Positions 25,739-36,106 of a stretch of 64,000 bases of DNA are shown piece by piece. This DNA comes from Winslowiella toletana. Lineage in GTDB: Bacteria > Pseudomonadota > Gammaproteobacteria > Enterobacterales > Enterobacteriaceae. A program made the translations under genes and the position numbers. The stretch is from the NCBI RefSeq assembly GCF_017875465.1, contig NZ_JAGGMQ010000001.1, forward strand, positions 1,550,001-1,614,000. Reading direction: 5' to 3'. Below the pieces are notes generated by a model that saw only the letters and a program-made list of their open reading frames with translations, did no database searches and was not told the DNA's origin. How positions within the stretch are numbered: position 1 is the first letter of the stretch; each line of letters begins with the position of its first letter.

Positions 25739-26041
25739 GCTGTCGCCATTGACCAGTGCGCCTTTCCGTGTGGTATCACGACCGCTGATAAGATTTGCCT
25801 GGTTGCCTGCATCAATGGTGCTTTCGTTCCAGCTGGTGCTGTTGCCTTTCTCATTGCCTTTTGCGGCGTTCATACTGGCCGAAATCGTCAGGCCGGTTCC
25901 GCCGGGTCCCGCAGTCAGGCCAATGCCGATGGACCCGCCTTTGCTGGAATTACTCCCCTCCTGTTTCTGGCTATCTTTGGCCGCCTGTAGCGTGATATCC
26001 CGCGCAGCATCAAGGGTGATATCTGATTCAACTGCATATGA
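25739..26041 (-). pseudogene. Fragment of a foreign cdiA/FHA exoprotein
   Basis: About 100 codons of FHA-2 type repeat: ESDITLDAARDITLQAAKDS, then KGGSIGIGLTAGPGGTG, then STIDAGNQANLISGRDTT and GALVNGD. This is standard CdiA/filamentous haemagglutinin sequence but is not a copy of any part of the 3201-residue CdiA here that I could find. It has no start and is cut on both sides: by the parDE promoter region and by the symE remnant. Confidence 0.8.
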
Positions 26042-26072
26042 CTTACTTAGGCTTAGCGACAGTTTACGCAGT

Positions 26073-26165
26073 CAGCCCGAGATCCACGCGATGGATAAAT
26101 TTGGATTTGAGATCGGGCAAAAGATAGAAGTGATCGCGCAGCCGGGGCAGATAACCATCCGGTAG
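26073..26165 (+). pseudogene. symE-like toxin remnant 2
   Basis: C-terminal SymE-like segment QPEIHAMDKFGFEIGQKIEV followed by IAQPGQITIR and TAG at 26163. The frame upstream is antisense to the FHA fragment, so the N-terminal half is missing. It converges on the intact cdiI gene across a shared terminator. Confidence 0.55.
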
Positions 26166-26179
26166 GCTAATAACGTAAA

Positions 26180-26209
26180 ACCCCGGCTCGATGGCCGAGG
26201 GTTTTCTTT
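26180..26209 (+). terminator. Terminator between symE remnant and cdiI
   Basis: Stem ACCCCGGC pairing with GCCG-A-GGGT (one bulged A), six-base loop, then TTTTCTTT on the plus strand. A run of A on the other side allows minus-strand use after cdiI as well. Confidence 0.75.
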
Positions 26210-26492
26210 ACGATGGATGTTTTTCTGATAGGTATCGAAGTAATACTGAGATATTTTTTAAGTTATAACCTATTAAAAGATCTCTCTTACTTGTCTGAAC
26301 AAGGTTTTCATAGTCTTCTTCTAACTGCCCTATATCCAGATCTGCTGGCTTATTGTAAGGGTCGTAAAGCGCCTCTGAAGGGATATTCCAGTAAAAATCA
26401 GCCTCCAAAGGCACACTGTTAACACCTTGTGAACGCATGTCCGAGAATATCTTTTGCACCGCACTTTCCAGAACATCAAGATCTATTTCCAT
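26208..26492 (-). CDS. cdiI: CdiI-type immunity protein
   Basis: 94-residue acidic cytosolic protein predicted to neutralise the CdiA C-terminal toxin. Distinctive segment YWNIPSEALYDPYNKPADLD then IGQLEEDYENL near residues 30-65; from memory, similar immunity proteins accompany toxins ending like this CdiA, but I cannot verify that. ATG 26492 begins two bases after the cdiA stop and has AGGG eight bases upstream, so translation is coupled; the TTG at 26498 is less likely. Composition is clearly more AT-rich than cdiA, consistent with exchange of toxin-immunity cassettes. Confidence 0.85.
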   Translation of the reverse strand: MEIDLDVLESAVQKIFSDMRSQGVNSVPLEADFYWNIPSEALYDPYNKPADLDIGQLEEDYENLVQTSKRDLLIGYNLKNISVLLRYLSEKHPS

Positions 26493-26494
26493 AT

Positions 26495-29400
26495 TCAACC
26501 CTTACCATTTTTAATTTCACCAATGTTTTTCTGGAACGTTTTTATCTCTTGTTCAAGATGGCGGATACGGCCATTGATTATATTTTGTCTGACCTCTTCG
26601 CTCGGTGCATTCTGAAGATAACCTTTGTTATCAAAGGCATCAGGATCATTCTTGTACGCTTCAAGCTTTTCTTCGTGAACCCTAATCTGTTCTTCCAGAG
26701 ACTTGACTGACCTTTGATCAGAAGTACTAAGCTCCTTATGACTGCCCTGTCCATCATCCCCTGGCTCCCAGCCGCCCGGCGTACCTGAACCCGATCCACC
26801 CACCTCTGCTTTCTCAGCATCCGTCAGATCCTTACCAGCATTTGGCTGGCCGCCATCCTTATCATCCGACAGCCCGTCAGCGATCACTGCTCCGATAGCT
26901 GCGCCACCGCCGCCGGAGATAAGACCACCGCCCATCGGGCCGCCGTTAAGGTCGATCCCGGTTTTGCAGGTGAGAGGCGTACAGCCCAGCGCATTATTCT
27001 CCACCGCATTCTTACCAGCTATCTGCCCGCTGGTAGCGCCAGCAACGGAGTCACTGCTTACCCCTCCGGCAATCCCTGCGGCAAGCTGCGACAGACCACT
27101 GACGGTCTGTTTTTCTTCTTCGGTCAGTTCGCTCGCTTCACGTCCCGGATACATTACCGCAATAATTGCTCTGGCACCAAGCTCACCCGTGGCAGCGCCT
27201 GCCGCACCCGCTGTGGCGCTGTTGCCTGCCATCTGTGCCAGTACGGCTCCCGCAACCGCATGCGCCATGGCGTTGGCAACAACGTTGGTGCTCTCTTTCC
27301 CGGTGACCGGATCAATTGTGGTGGTGGCCTGCTTAATGGCACTGGCCAGATAAGGCGCCGCTGCTCCACTGGCAGCAGCGGCAAGATTACCGGCGCTTAA
27401 GCCACCCAGCGCGGCGCTGACCGCAGCTCCGGCCATGGCGAAGGTGCCACCGGTGCCCCAGGTTTTATTTGTTTCCTGATAGTCAGGATCTTTGCCGATA
27501 AGCGCACTCTGTTCCTTTGCAGAGAGCTGTGCAAAATCCGGGTCTTCCGCACTGAGTTTCGCTCTGGCCTTCGCCTCGGCATCCTGCATCTTATTGCGGC
27601 TCAGGTCGTTGGTGAACTGCCCGGCCAGTTGCATCACGCCCTTCGCAAACTCCATCTGATTCTCAACTTTCTCCTTGTCGAAAATCTTATCGATGCTGCC
27701 GTTGGCATTGTCAGTATCACGACTGAGCGTCGCCACATCCTGACTCTGCGCATCTGTATTACGTATGGTGATGCTGCCGTCAGATACCGCCGAACGCGTC
27801 GTGCCTGAAGCGCTTTCACTGATATGTACCGCAGCCGGTGGGGCAAAAGAGCCACCACTGGTTCCTGCGGAACCACCTGCCGAGAAGCTGCTGGCCTGAT
27901 AATCGGCATAGTTTTCTATGCTGTCCCATCCCAGCGTTCCGGTGGAGAGTGCATTATTAGCCGCATCGGCAGTTGAAGCGATAACCGCGCCGTTCAGCTG
28001 GGTATGATTACCCACATAGATATCATAGCCGCCATCACCGGCAAAAAGCCCACTCTGATCGCCTACGCTGGCGTATTCGCTGTTCACTTTTGACTGGCTG
28101 ACATTAAGGCTGGCCGAGCCGGTCATTGACCCGAAGGTAAAGCTAAAACCGCCACTTACGCTGGTCTGCTTGCTTTGGTAGTTATCAATGTCCTGCAGAC
28201 TGGTCATTGTCAGATTATTGCCAACATCAGCAACAATACGATTACCCAGCGCCTGTGCGCCCGCAAGAACCGTATCGTTGCCACTGCTAAGTGTCAGCGT
28301 ATCGCTGGCGTTAACACGGGTATTAACGAATTCTGTCGTGTTACCGTTCTCCTCGCCATTCATCATATAACCGCTGGCCTGAATACCGATGCCGGTCTCT
28401 TTACCAATGGCGATATGTACCCCACCACTCCAGCCACTGGCTTTATTGCTGCCTTTCTGCTCGGCGCTGTTACTGGCCGCTACCAGATTCAGATCATTTT
28501 TGGCCGCCAGCGTCACATCTTTACCGGTAATTCCACTGCCGATCACATTCAAATCACCACTCTGACCATTGCTACCCGTAGCGACCACCGCAACATTACC
28601 ACCTGCATTCAGCGTACTGCCGTTAACCGTGTTTTGCGCATATTCCGAGGTAGATATACTCTTGCTGGCGCCCACGCTTAACTGGATCTTAATCCCGGCA
28701 TTATCCATATCGCCTTTCGCCATAGCCGCCGCCGAACTCATGGTCTCCTTATCTGTCGCTGACGCCCAGCCACTTTCCAGCGCCTTCACCGCATACAGCG
28801 CTTTCAGACGGCTATCACCGGCCTCGGATGACTGTTTTACGGTACTCGCCAGTGAAAGCAGCGCATCAGTAACCGGGCTGGTCAGCTGCAGGGTAAGACC
28901 GCTTTGCTTCTGCTCAATCACCTGCCTGCGGGTTAGGAGATCATTACCAGGATCAATAGTGACCGATCCCCCCACCACATTCAGATCATTACGGGCAATA
29001 ACATCCGACCCACTGATATGGGCGTTGCCCCCCGCAATCAGATTAACGTTGCCGCCGGTACTGCCTACCGCGCTGGCGCTCTGGCTCTGGGTGGTACCGT
29101 CAAGATTGAGCTGCTGGCGTGATGAGGCGCTACCGAAAGTCACGCCAATGCCGCCGCCACTGAACATGCCGCTCTTTTTCACTTCTTTCAGGCGATAGCT
29201 GGACTGCTCTTCAGTAGCAGCGGTGATAACGAGATTATTGCCCGCTTTCAGCGTGACATCACCCTCGCCCACGACGCTGGAGCCTGTCACACCGAGGTTA
29301 TTGCCCGCCACCATAGTGACCTTGTTGCCACTTAGCGACGACGCCTGTTCGGTGGTGGCATAATCCTCAACAATGGTGTGCGTGGTTTTTTTCGAGAACA

Positions 29401-32400
29401 GGCCTTTCTTAACTTTGGTCTCTTCATCGTAACTGTAATCACTCTCCGTCGCCGTACCGATAGCAATATCACGTCCGGCCTGAAGCGCTAAATCACCAAT
29501 GGCATTTGCCGTCGTCGCCTTAGCTGAGATATCACGGCCCGCCTGCATCGCAATATCACCCCCGCTGGCAATCTCCGTCCCTTGCTGACGCACCGACTCA
29601 TCGATTTCGGTTTTATTGCTCGAGTGATAGCTGCTGCCAGAAGTGGTCGCCACCGCCTGCAAATTGATATCGCGTCCGGCCTGCAGCGCCACATCCCCTT
29701 CCGCCGCCATCGCTGCCGCCTGACTGGTAAGGTCACGTCCGGCGTTTAATGTCAGATCGCCGCCACTGGTCAGGGTGGTGCGATCCAGTCCACTGGCATG
29801 TGATTCAGCATGGCCTTTACTGCTGGCTTGCTGGGTAGTTTTTGCTTCCAGATTAAGATCATTGCCCGCCGCCAGACTGGCGTTTTTACCCGCATCCACC
29901 GCGCTGGCGCTGACAGTCAGATTATTCCCGGCACTTATCCCGATATTGCCACCAGCAGAAACTGTGCTGCCCTCATGGCTAACGTCGGTGTTGCTGGAAC
30001 TCTGCACTTGATTCCGCGCGTTATAAGCAAATCCAGACTGGCTTTGACTGTCATTGATGGTATTTGCCGTGATGGCAATATCACCGCTGGCATTCATCTG
30101 TAAGTCACCGCCTGCTTTAATCTGCGCACCAGTAATGGCAATATCTTTCCCGGCGTTCAGCGTAAGACTGTCCAGCGAGGTAATAGCAGCACTATTACCC
30201 AGCCAGGTATGACTGAGGCCAACTTTTTCGCCACCCTCCTCTGAGCTATTTAACTGCCACTGCGTAGCTTGAGTGATATTATTAATGCTGCCGTTGGTGC
30301 TTTCCAGAGCGACCATTTTCCCGCTGATAGCGGAACCGATATTATTAATATCGCCCAGCGCGCTCAGTTGCAGATTACCGCCAGCTTTAACCAACGCATC
30401 ATTGAGATTGCTGACGCTATTATGGCTATCAACAGTCAGATCATTTACGGCGATCACTGTACTGCCGGTATTGGTCACGGAACCCGCGTCCAGCATCACA
30501 CTATTACCGGCAATCACGCTGCCGTTATTTATCGTCACATCTTTTGTCGACAGATAAACTTTCGGCACCATCACCGTTTCGCCATTGACTGTGCTCGCTT
30601 CCCACCAGATGATGCTGTGATCCAGCGCGGCCACCTGGTCGGCGGTGAGCGACACGCCAAATTCTAACCCCAGCGATTGCTGTGTGGCCGCAGCGTTATC
30701 CATCAGGTAACGCATCTGATCCAGCTCAGAACCGAGGCCATTAAGGTAGCGGCTACCGGTCTGGTTCAGCACGGTATTGCTGACGTAGCGCGTGTCAAAA
30801 GCCGCATCTCCCAGAAAACGATAATCATATTCGGGATTCAGTTGCAGGCGATCCAGCAGATAAGCGGAACCAAGAAATTGCTTCTCATCGGTATACTGGC
30901 TGCGGGTTTCCTGCGACGCCCCCGTCGGTTGTTGCCCCAGTAACTTGTACAGATCGCCATATAAGTTCTGATCTAATTCCCCCAGACCATTTAGCTTCGG
31001 GTTAACATTAATCAGGTAGGGACTTTTCGGATCGCCCGAGGTGACAAAATAGCCGCTATTACTGGTTGGAAGTGGGTAAGCACTGGTGTCGACCGATTTT
31101 CCCTGCAAATTATCGGAGGTACCCGAATTAGCCAGTGGATCGCCACCACTGATTATCTGTAGCGCATCCTGCAACTGATCGTGCCACTGTGGCGAATCTA
31201 TCGTTACTTTGTCGCTGCCAGACAGCGCTTGCTTCTGCTGCGCGCCACTGATTCCAGCCTGACTCAGCGTATTGAGCGAAGGTGCGGCGAGTGTATTGCT
31301 GATGCCGCCTGCATTGGCGTTGGTACTGGTGTTGCTGATATTGTTGCTGAAACTGGCGTTAACTGTCCCCCCTGCCTGGATAACAGAACGATAATTGCCG
31401 CCAGTCGATAGGGTTTCATACTCAGGTGCGCTGGCAAGACGGTAAGTGACATGTGAATCTAAATTATTAACCCGAACCTGGGTATTCGTTACGATCGGCA
31501 GTCCAGCAAAATAGGTCATCCCATGATCTTCATCCAGTTCGTATGTCGCTGGCTGGCCATCAAACTGATAAGTTAAATATGTATTTCGAACACTGTTCAA
31601 CCAGGATGCATTATTTAGTGAACTGCCTCGTAACGTAATCATTTTATCAGCCAGAATGGCGCTGGCCTGGTTATCCAGTGTTGTGGCAGTAATATCTAAG
31701 TTACGTCCTGAGGCAATACGTCCACTACCGCCTGTTGCAGTCACTTCGAGAGTTAAAATTTCCGACAAATAACGTTTCACAGCTCCCAGTTCATTCGGCG
31801 CCAGAGTGTAATATCTAATTTCGTGCTTGCCAGCGCCGTTAGCTTCACTCCCACCACTTTCGCGTGTCCTGAGGTTGTAACCCAGCTCACTTTCATCCAG
31901 GTCTCCCAAACGGACATCCACGGTAGCCGCACCTGTTCCCTCTGGCACATCAGATGCTTTTTGCGCTGTTGAGGTAACGCTCAATCCTTCCCGCGTATTC
32001 AATAAATGCCCGGTCTTAATCGTAATATCGCCGTTATTGGTCTCAATGGTGCCGGAAGTATTGATCACTTCTGTACTGGCGTTACCCGCCGCATCGCGCT
32101 GTAACCATAAGCTATTACCGGCGAGGATATCGCCGCGCTGATTTTTAATACTGTTCGCCAGCAGATAGAGATGATTACCGGCATACAGCAGTGCGGTATT
32201 GATAATGCTGCCCGGCGCCGTCAGCGTCATGGTGCCTTTGGTGCCGGTAAAACCATTGAGCGTGATATTGCCCCGGCTGGTCAGCGAGACATTACCGCCG
32301 CCCTGCAATGAGCCAGCGCTGTTCATCGCAATCTGGCTGCCGCTGAACGCGCTGTCGCCAATGCCGCTGGTAAGCTGGCCGTTATTGGTCAGCGTGCCGC

Positions 32401-35400
32401 CAGCGGTTAACGTCAGTCCCTGCCCCTGCATGACGCCGCTATTCAGCAAATTGCCATCACTGCTGACCGTCAGGCGATTCCCGGCAGCGACAGTGCCACG
32501 GCCGGTAAAGGCATTGACCAGCTTCAGGGTTGCATCGCCCAGCGCCACCACCTGACCCAGCTGGTCGAAACCGTTGCTGGCCAGCAGCAGATTACCGCCG
32601 CTAAACAGTTTGCCCGCCGCCTGCTGCGTTACCTGTGCCGCCGTCACAGTTAGCTGGCTATTGCCCAGCAGTGTGCCGCTGTTGGTTAGCTGCTGATAAT
32701 TGACCGCCAGATTAGCGGCCTGGGTCGCGCCCTGGTTAGTCAGCGTATTACCGGTCAGCGTGCCCTGCTGCTCCGCCAGTAAGGTGCCGCTGTTAGTTGC
32801 ATTAGCGGCATTCAGAATTAGCGTGGTCGCCTGCAACCAGCCGCTGTTAGTCAGTTGCGGTGTAGTAAGCGTCAGCTGACCGCTATTCAGTAATTTACCT
32901 TCATTGCGCGCGCTGCTGGTGGCATTGACCGTCGAGGTCGCCCCGCCCTGAATCAGGCCGTAGTTAATCAGGTTCGGCGTGGTGAGATTCACCCCTTGCT
33001 GGCTCAGCAGCGTGCCGGAGGCAGTGTTGGTCAGGTTGCCGGTCAGATTCAGCGTCAGGCGATTATCACCCTGCAAACGACCACTGTTCGTCAGCACGCC
33101 GCTGCCAATCTGCAGCGTATCGCCCTGCAAACTTCCCAGGTTGTTTACCGAGGCAGCATTGAGTGTCAGCGCGCCGCCGCTTAACATCTTTTTATTCTGC
33201 TGCTGGGTAAAGCCTCCGCTCAGATCTGCCGTCAGGCTCTCCACGCCGCTAATGGCGCCATCATTATTGAGCGTGCCGCCATTTAACGTCAGATTTTTGG
33301 CGATCCACTCCCCCTGACTGGTCAGCGCCAGTGCCTGCAATGCGGCATTACCGCTGGCGCTGATTTTGCTGCCAGCAGCCGAGTTCAGGCTGTCGCTAAG
33401 TACCAGTTGCAGATCGCCAGCACTCTGGATAGCGCCGTTGTTATTTAGCTGCTGCGCGTTCAGCAGGATCTGCTGTCCCTGCCAGCTGCCGTTATTGGTC
33501 ACCATGCCGCCATTTACCGTCAGGGTTCCCTGGGTTAACAGCGTACCGTTGCTTTCATTGCGTAATTCCTGTGCCGGTGCAGCTAACGCCATACGTCCCA
33601 CCGGAGGCAGTCCCCGACCCAGCGTCAGCGCCTGCAGACCGATCAGCGCGCCACGGTTGCTGACCTGCGACGATGCGATACCCAGCGTTTTACCCTGCAC
33701 GCTGCCGCTATTGGTCAGCATACCGCCATTTAGCGTGATATCTTCGCCACCCAGCAACGAACCACTGTTAGTCAGGCTCTGCGCGTATAACTGCATCGCC
33801 CCCTTGCTCAGCAGCGAACCGCTGTTATCCAGCTTATCGGTCAGTTCAGCATCCAGCGTGCTGGTGGCAAGCGCCGTGCCGCGGTTATCCCACTGACGGA
33901 CACTGACCTGCAATCGATCCGCCTGTACCAGACCACGGTTCTCCAGGCTATCCGCCGCAATAGTGGCGTTGCCGCCAGTCAGCACCTGACCTTCACTGGC
34001 GTTGACCAGCTGCTCGCCCTGCAATACCAGACTCTGGTCACCCTGCAGCAGGCCGCTATTTACCAGATCGCCCTTCAGCGTCAGCGCTTTGCCAGTCAGC
34101 CAGCCGCGGTTATCGACGGTAGCGGATTCAACGTCAACCGCCTGCTGACCGATAATCTTACCGTTGTTATTCAGCGTATCAGCATGCAGGTCGAGGCGAT
34201 TCGCCGCCAGCTGACCGTTGTTATCCAGCTGAGCATGATTTAACTGCATCGTACCGCTTGCCAGCATCACCCCTTGCGCGCCATTATTAAACAGGCGGTT
34301 ATCCGCCGTCAGTGTCGCAGCGTTAATCTCTCCATCGTTGGTTAGCCGGTCGCCACTCAGATACATAGCGCTGTCGCTGGTCAGCAAGCCGCTGTTGGTA
34401 AACTGCGGCAGATCGAGCGTCAGACCGCCCGCCGTATAAATGCTGCCGGTTGTCAGGTTGTCGAGCTTGTCGCTAAGCAGGCTTAGCGACTGCGTCCCCT
34501 GCATCAGTCCGCTGTTGCCGATCTCGCGGCTATCCAGCGCTAAGTTATTTGCCGACAGGGTGCCGTTATTGACTAGCGCCGCCGAACTGATCTGCAACTG
34601 CTGGTCGCCGCTGATTTTACCGCCAGCCGCGTTAATGATTTTTCCGCTGACCGCCAGTTGCGCGCTGCCTCTGGCATTCAGCGTGCCGCTCTGTTGCAGG
34701 CTGCTGGCGGCAACCTTCAGCTGCTGGCCCGCCAGCAGCTCTCCGCGGTTATTCAGCATTTTGCTGTCGATATCCAGCGTGTCGCCAACCAGTTTGCCGC
34801 TGTTGGTCAGCTGCTCGCTACGGCTGCTGAGCTGTTTTTTTGCCACCAGCGTACCGCTGTTGCTGGCAGTGGCGGCGCGCAGATCGATATCCGATCCGGC
34901 GGTAAACTGCCCGGCGTTATCCATGCTGCGTTGCGCATTGACACCGATCTTGCCGGTGGCGTCAGCGGCGCTGGCTTTATCCACCGTCAGATCGCCCGCT
35001 GCCAGCTGAATATCTCCGCCAGCGGTAAGTTTCGCGTTGCTGAGCCGCATATTTTCGCCGCCACTCAGCGCGATACTTTTATCACTGACCAGCGCGCCAT
35101 TTTGCAGCGTGAGATCCTGCTGCGCAGTGACGGTTGCGCCACCGCTGACTTTGTTATCGCCACTCAGCGTGACGCTGGCGCCTTTGGCCGTCAGCGCGCC
35201 GCTGGTCAGGCTGTTATTCAGCGCCAGCTTGCCACTGGCGTCCAGCACCATATCGCCCTGACGGGCATTAAGGTTGCCAAGGTTGACCCCCACGCCTTTA
35301 TCGCTGGAGATCAGATGAATACGGTTGGCATACATTCCGCCGAGCGCGCCGGTATCTACCGCCACTGTCGGCGCAATGCCTTCGCCCGCAATGGCGGTGA

Positions 35401-36100
35401 CGCTACCGTCTGCCGCCACTTTACTGGCGCCAGCAACCACTTTCAGATCTCTGGCATAAATCGCCGCATTCACTTCAGTGGCGCGCGCGATTATCGACAG
35501 CGCATCACTCTGGCTGGCATCCAGCCCCTGACCTTCAACCGTGATGGTGCCTTTGCTGACGGTCAGCGCCTGTAAATTGCCGTTGCTGTCAAACGAAGGC
35601 TTGCCGGTAGTTAAAGTGGCGTCTGGCGTATTGATAAAACCGCAGCCGCTACAGGTAATACCATAGGGGTTAGCGACCATCACGTTGGCGGCTTTGCCCG
35701 CCACTTCGGTGTAACCCTGCAGCTGAGAGCGGTTAGCGCCCACCACTTCGTTGATAATGCCCTTCGCTTCTTTGCCAGCGGTCAGATGAGTGTTGTTCTG
35801 GATCAGCCCGCCCAGCTGTGTTTGCGTCAGCTGTCCCGTGGCGTTATTAAGGATCAGCCCCTCTTTACCGACGTTGTAATCCTTAAACTGGTTATGGGAA
35901 ATGCCTGCGTTATTCGGCGTGGCGATATTGACCACCGGCACGCCATTGCCCGCTTTATCCAGCTGCGTATTGCCATTAACCGGGTTAATGCTGGCTGCGA
36001 TCGCCGGCAGCAGCGGCTGCCAGGCGATTAAGCCGCAAATCAGATAGCTCAGCAGACGTTGCGGCAGACGCAGCGGGTGAAGACGATTTTCCATAACCAT
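26495..36100 (-). CDS. cdiA: CdiA contact-dependent growth inhibition exoprotein
   Basis: 3201-residue two-partner secreted toxin stick. Signal peptide about residues 1-36 (LICGLIAWQPLLPAIAA); TPS haemagglutinin-activity domain about 38-300 with NPYGITCSGCGF near 145-155; FHA-1 repeats of GTL/NNG type about 300-1340; receptor-binding-like region about 1400-1600; Tyr/Pro region near 1675 (YPLPTSNSGYFVTS); FHA-2 repeats about 1850-2780; pretoxin domain then VENN motif at about 3032. The toxin after VENN is short (about 170 residues, the last 75 strongly helical, DAFDNKGYLQNAPSEEVR). Exported by CdiB just upstream. ATG 36100 has AAGGG upstream; ATG 36094 is also possible. Confidence 0.93.
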   Translation of the reverse strand: MVMENRLHPLRLPQRLLSYLICGLIAWQPLLPAIAASINPVNGNTQLDKAGNGVPVVNIATPNNAGISHNQFKDYNVGKEGLILNNATGQLTQTQLGGLIQNNTHLTAGKEAKGIINEVVGANRSQLQGYTEVAGKAANVMVANPYGITCSGCGFINTPDATLTTGKPSFDSNGNLQALTVSKGTITVEGQGLDASQSDALSIIARATEVNAAIYARDLKVVAGASKVAADGSVTAIAGEGIAPTVAVDTGALGGMYANRIHLISSDKGVGVNLGNLNARQGDMVLDASGKLALNNSLTSGALTAKGASVTLSGDNKVSGGATVTAQQDLTLQNGALVSDKSIALSGGENMRLSNAKLTAGGDIQLAAGDLTVDKASAADATGKIGVNAQRSMDNAGQFTAGSDIDLRAATASNSGTLVAKKQLSSRSEQLTNSGKLVGDTLDIDSKMLNNRGELLAGQQLKVAASSLQQSGTLNARGSAQLAVSGKIINAAGGKISGDQQLQISSAALVNNGTLSANNLALDSREIGNSGLMQGTQSLSLLSDKLDNLTTGSIYTAGGLTLDLPQFTNSGLLTSDSAMYLSGDRLTNDGEINAATLTADNRLFNNGAQGVMLASGTMQLNHAQLDNNGQLAANRLDLHADTLNNNGKIIGQQAVDVESATVDNRGWLTGKALTLKGDLVNSGLLQGDQSLVLQGEQLVNASEGQVLTGGNATIAADSLENRGLVQADRLQVSVRQWDNRGTALATSTLDAELTDKLDNSGSLLSKGAMQLYAQSLTNSGSLLGGEDITLNGGMLTNSGSVQGKTLGIASSQVSNRGALIGLQALTLGRGLPPVGRMALAAPAQELRNESNGTLLTQGTLTVNGGMVTNNGSWQGQQILLNAQQLNNNGAIQSAGDLQLVLSDSLNSAAGSKISASGNAALQALALTSQGEWIAKNLTLNGGTLNNDGAISGVESLTADLSGGFTQQQNKKMLSGGALTLNAASVNNLGSLQGDTLQIGSGVLTNSGRLQGDNRLTLNLTGNLTNTASGTLLSQQGVNLTTPNLINYGLIQGGATSTVNATSSARNEGKLLNSGQLTLTTPQLTNSGWLQATTLILNAANATNSGTLLAEQQGTLTGNTLTNQGATQAANLAVNYQQLTNSGTLLGNSQLTVTAAQVTQQAAGKLFSGGNLLLASNGFDQLGQVVALGDATLKLVNAFTGRGTVAAGNRLTVSSDGNLLNSGVMQGQGLTLTAGGTLTNNGQLTSGIGDSAFSGSQIAMNSAGSLQGGGNVSLTSRGNITLNGFTGTKGTMTLTAPGSIINTALLYAGNHLYLLANSIKNQRGDILAGNSLWLQRDAAGNASTEVINTSGTIETNNGDITIKTGHLLNTREGLSVTSTAQKASDVPEGTGAATVDVRLGDLDESELGYNLRTRESGGSEANGAGKHEIRYYTLAPNELGAVKRYLSEILTLEVTATGGSGRIASGRNLDITATTLDNQASAILADKMITLRGSSLNNASWLNSVRNTYLTYQFDGQPATYELDEDHGMTYFAGLPIVTNTQVRVNNLDSHVTYRLASAPEYETLSTGGNYRSVIQAGGTVNASFSNNISNTSTNANAGGISNTLAAPSLNTLSQAGISGAQQKQALSGSDKVTIDSPQWHDQLQDALQIISGGDPLANSGTSDNLQGKSVDTSAYPLPTSNSGYFVTSGDPKSPYLINVNPKLNGLGELDQNLYGDLYKLLGQQPTGASQETRSQYTDEKQFLGSAYLLDRLQLNPEYDYRFLGDAAFDTRYVSNTVLNQTGSRYLNGLGSELDQMRYLMDNAAATQQSLGLEFGVSLTADQVAALDHSIIWWEASTVNGETVMVPKVYLSTKDVTINNGSVIAGNSVMLDAGSVTNTGSTVIAVNDLTVDSHNSVSNLNDALVKAGGNLQLSALGDINNIGSAISGKMVALESTNGSINNITQATQWQLNSSEEGGEKVGLSHTWLGNSAAITSLDSLTLNAGKDIAITGAQIKAGGDLQMNASGDIAITANTINDSQSQSGFAYNARNQVQSSSNTDVSHEGSTVSAGGNIGISAGNNLTVSASAVDAGKNASLAAGNDLNLEAKTTQQASSKGHAESHASGLDRTTLTSGGDLTLNAGRDLTSQAAAMAAEGDVALQAGRDINLQAVATTSGSSYHSSNKTEIDESVRQQGTEIASGGDIAMQAGRDISAKATTANAIGDLALQAGRDIAIGTATESDYSYDEETKVKKGLFSKKTTHTIVEDYATTEQASSLSGNKVTMVAGNNLGVTGSSVVGEGDVTLKAGNNLVITAATEEQSSYRLKEVKKSGMFSGGGIGVTFGSASSRQQLNLDGTTQSQSASAVGSTGGNVNLIAGGNAHISGSDVIARNDLNVVGGSVTIDPGNDLLTRRQVIEQKQSGLTLQLTSPVTDALLSLASTVKQSSEAGDSRLKALYAVKALESGWASATDKETMSSAAAMAKGDMDNAGIKIQLSVGASKSISTSEYAQNTVNGSTLNAGGNVAVVATGSNGQSGDLNVIGSGITGKDVTLAAKNDLNLVAASNSAEQKGSNKASGWSGGVHIAIGKETGIGIQASGYMMNGEENGNTTEFVNTRVNASDTLTLSSGNDTVLAGAQALGNRIVADVGNNLTMTSLQDIDNYQSKQTSVSGGFSFTFGSMTGSASLNVSQSKVNSEYASVGDQSGLFAGDGGYDIYVGNHTQLNGAVIASTADAANNALSTGTLGWDSIENYADYQASSFSAGGSAGTSGGSFAPPAAVHISESASGTTRSAVSDGSITIRNTDAQSQDVATLSRDTDNANGSIDKIFDKEKVENQMEFAKGVMQLAGQFTNDLSRNKMQDAEAKARAKLSAEDPDFAQLSAKEQSALIGKDPDYQETNKTWGTGGTFAMAGAAVSAALGGLSAGNLAAAASGAAAPYLASAIKQATTTIDPVTGKESTNVVANAMAHAVAGAVLAQMAGNSATAGAAGAATGELGARAIIAVMYPGREASELTEEEKQTVSGLSQLAAGIAGGVSSDSVAGATSGQIAGKNAVENNALGCTPLTCKTGIDLNGGPMGGGLISGGGGAAIGAVIADGLSDDKDGGQPNAGKDLTDAEKAEVGGSGSGTPGGWEPGDDGQGSHKELSTSDQRSVKSLEEQIRVHEEKLEAYKNDPDAFDNKGYLQNAPSEEVRQNIINGRIRHLEQEIKTFQKNIGEIKNGKG
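26948..27005 (-). repeat. VENN-region repeat, cdiA copy
   Basis: 58 bases coding for VENNALGCTPLTCKTGID within cdiA; the second copy is at 24766-24823 with one mismatch. It marks the boundary between constant CdiA and the variable toxin. Confidence 0.9.
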
Positions 36101-36106
36101 AGCCCT

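Noticed and set aside
34658..35575. Long open frame antisense to cdiA FHA repeats
   Set aside because: Repeat-rich coding DNA gives long antisense frames; the product looks like compositional noise.
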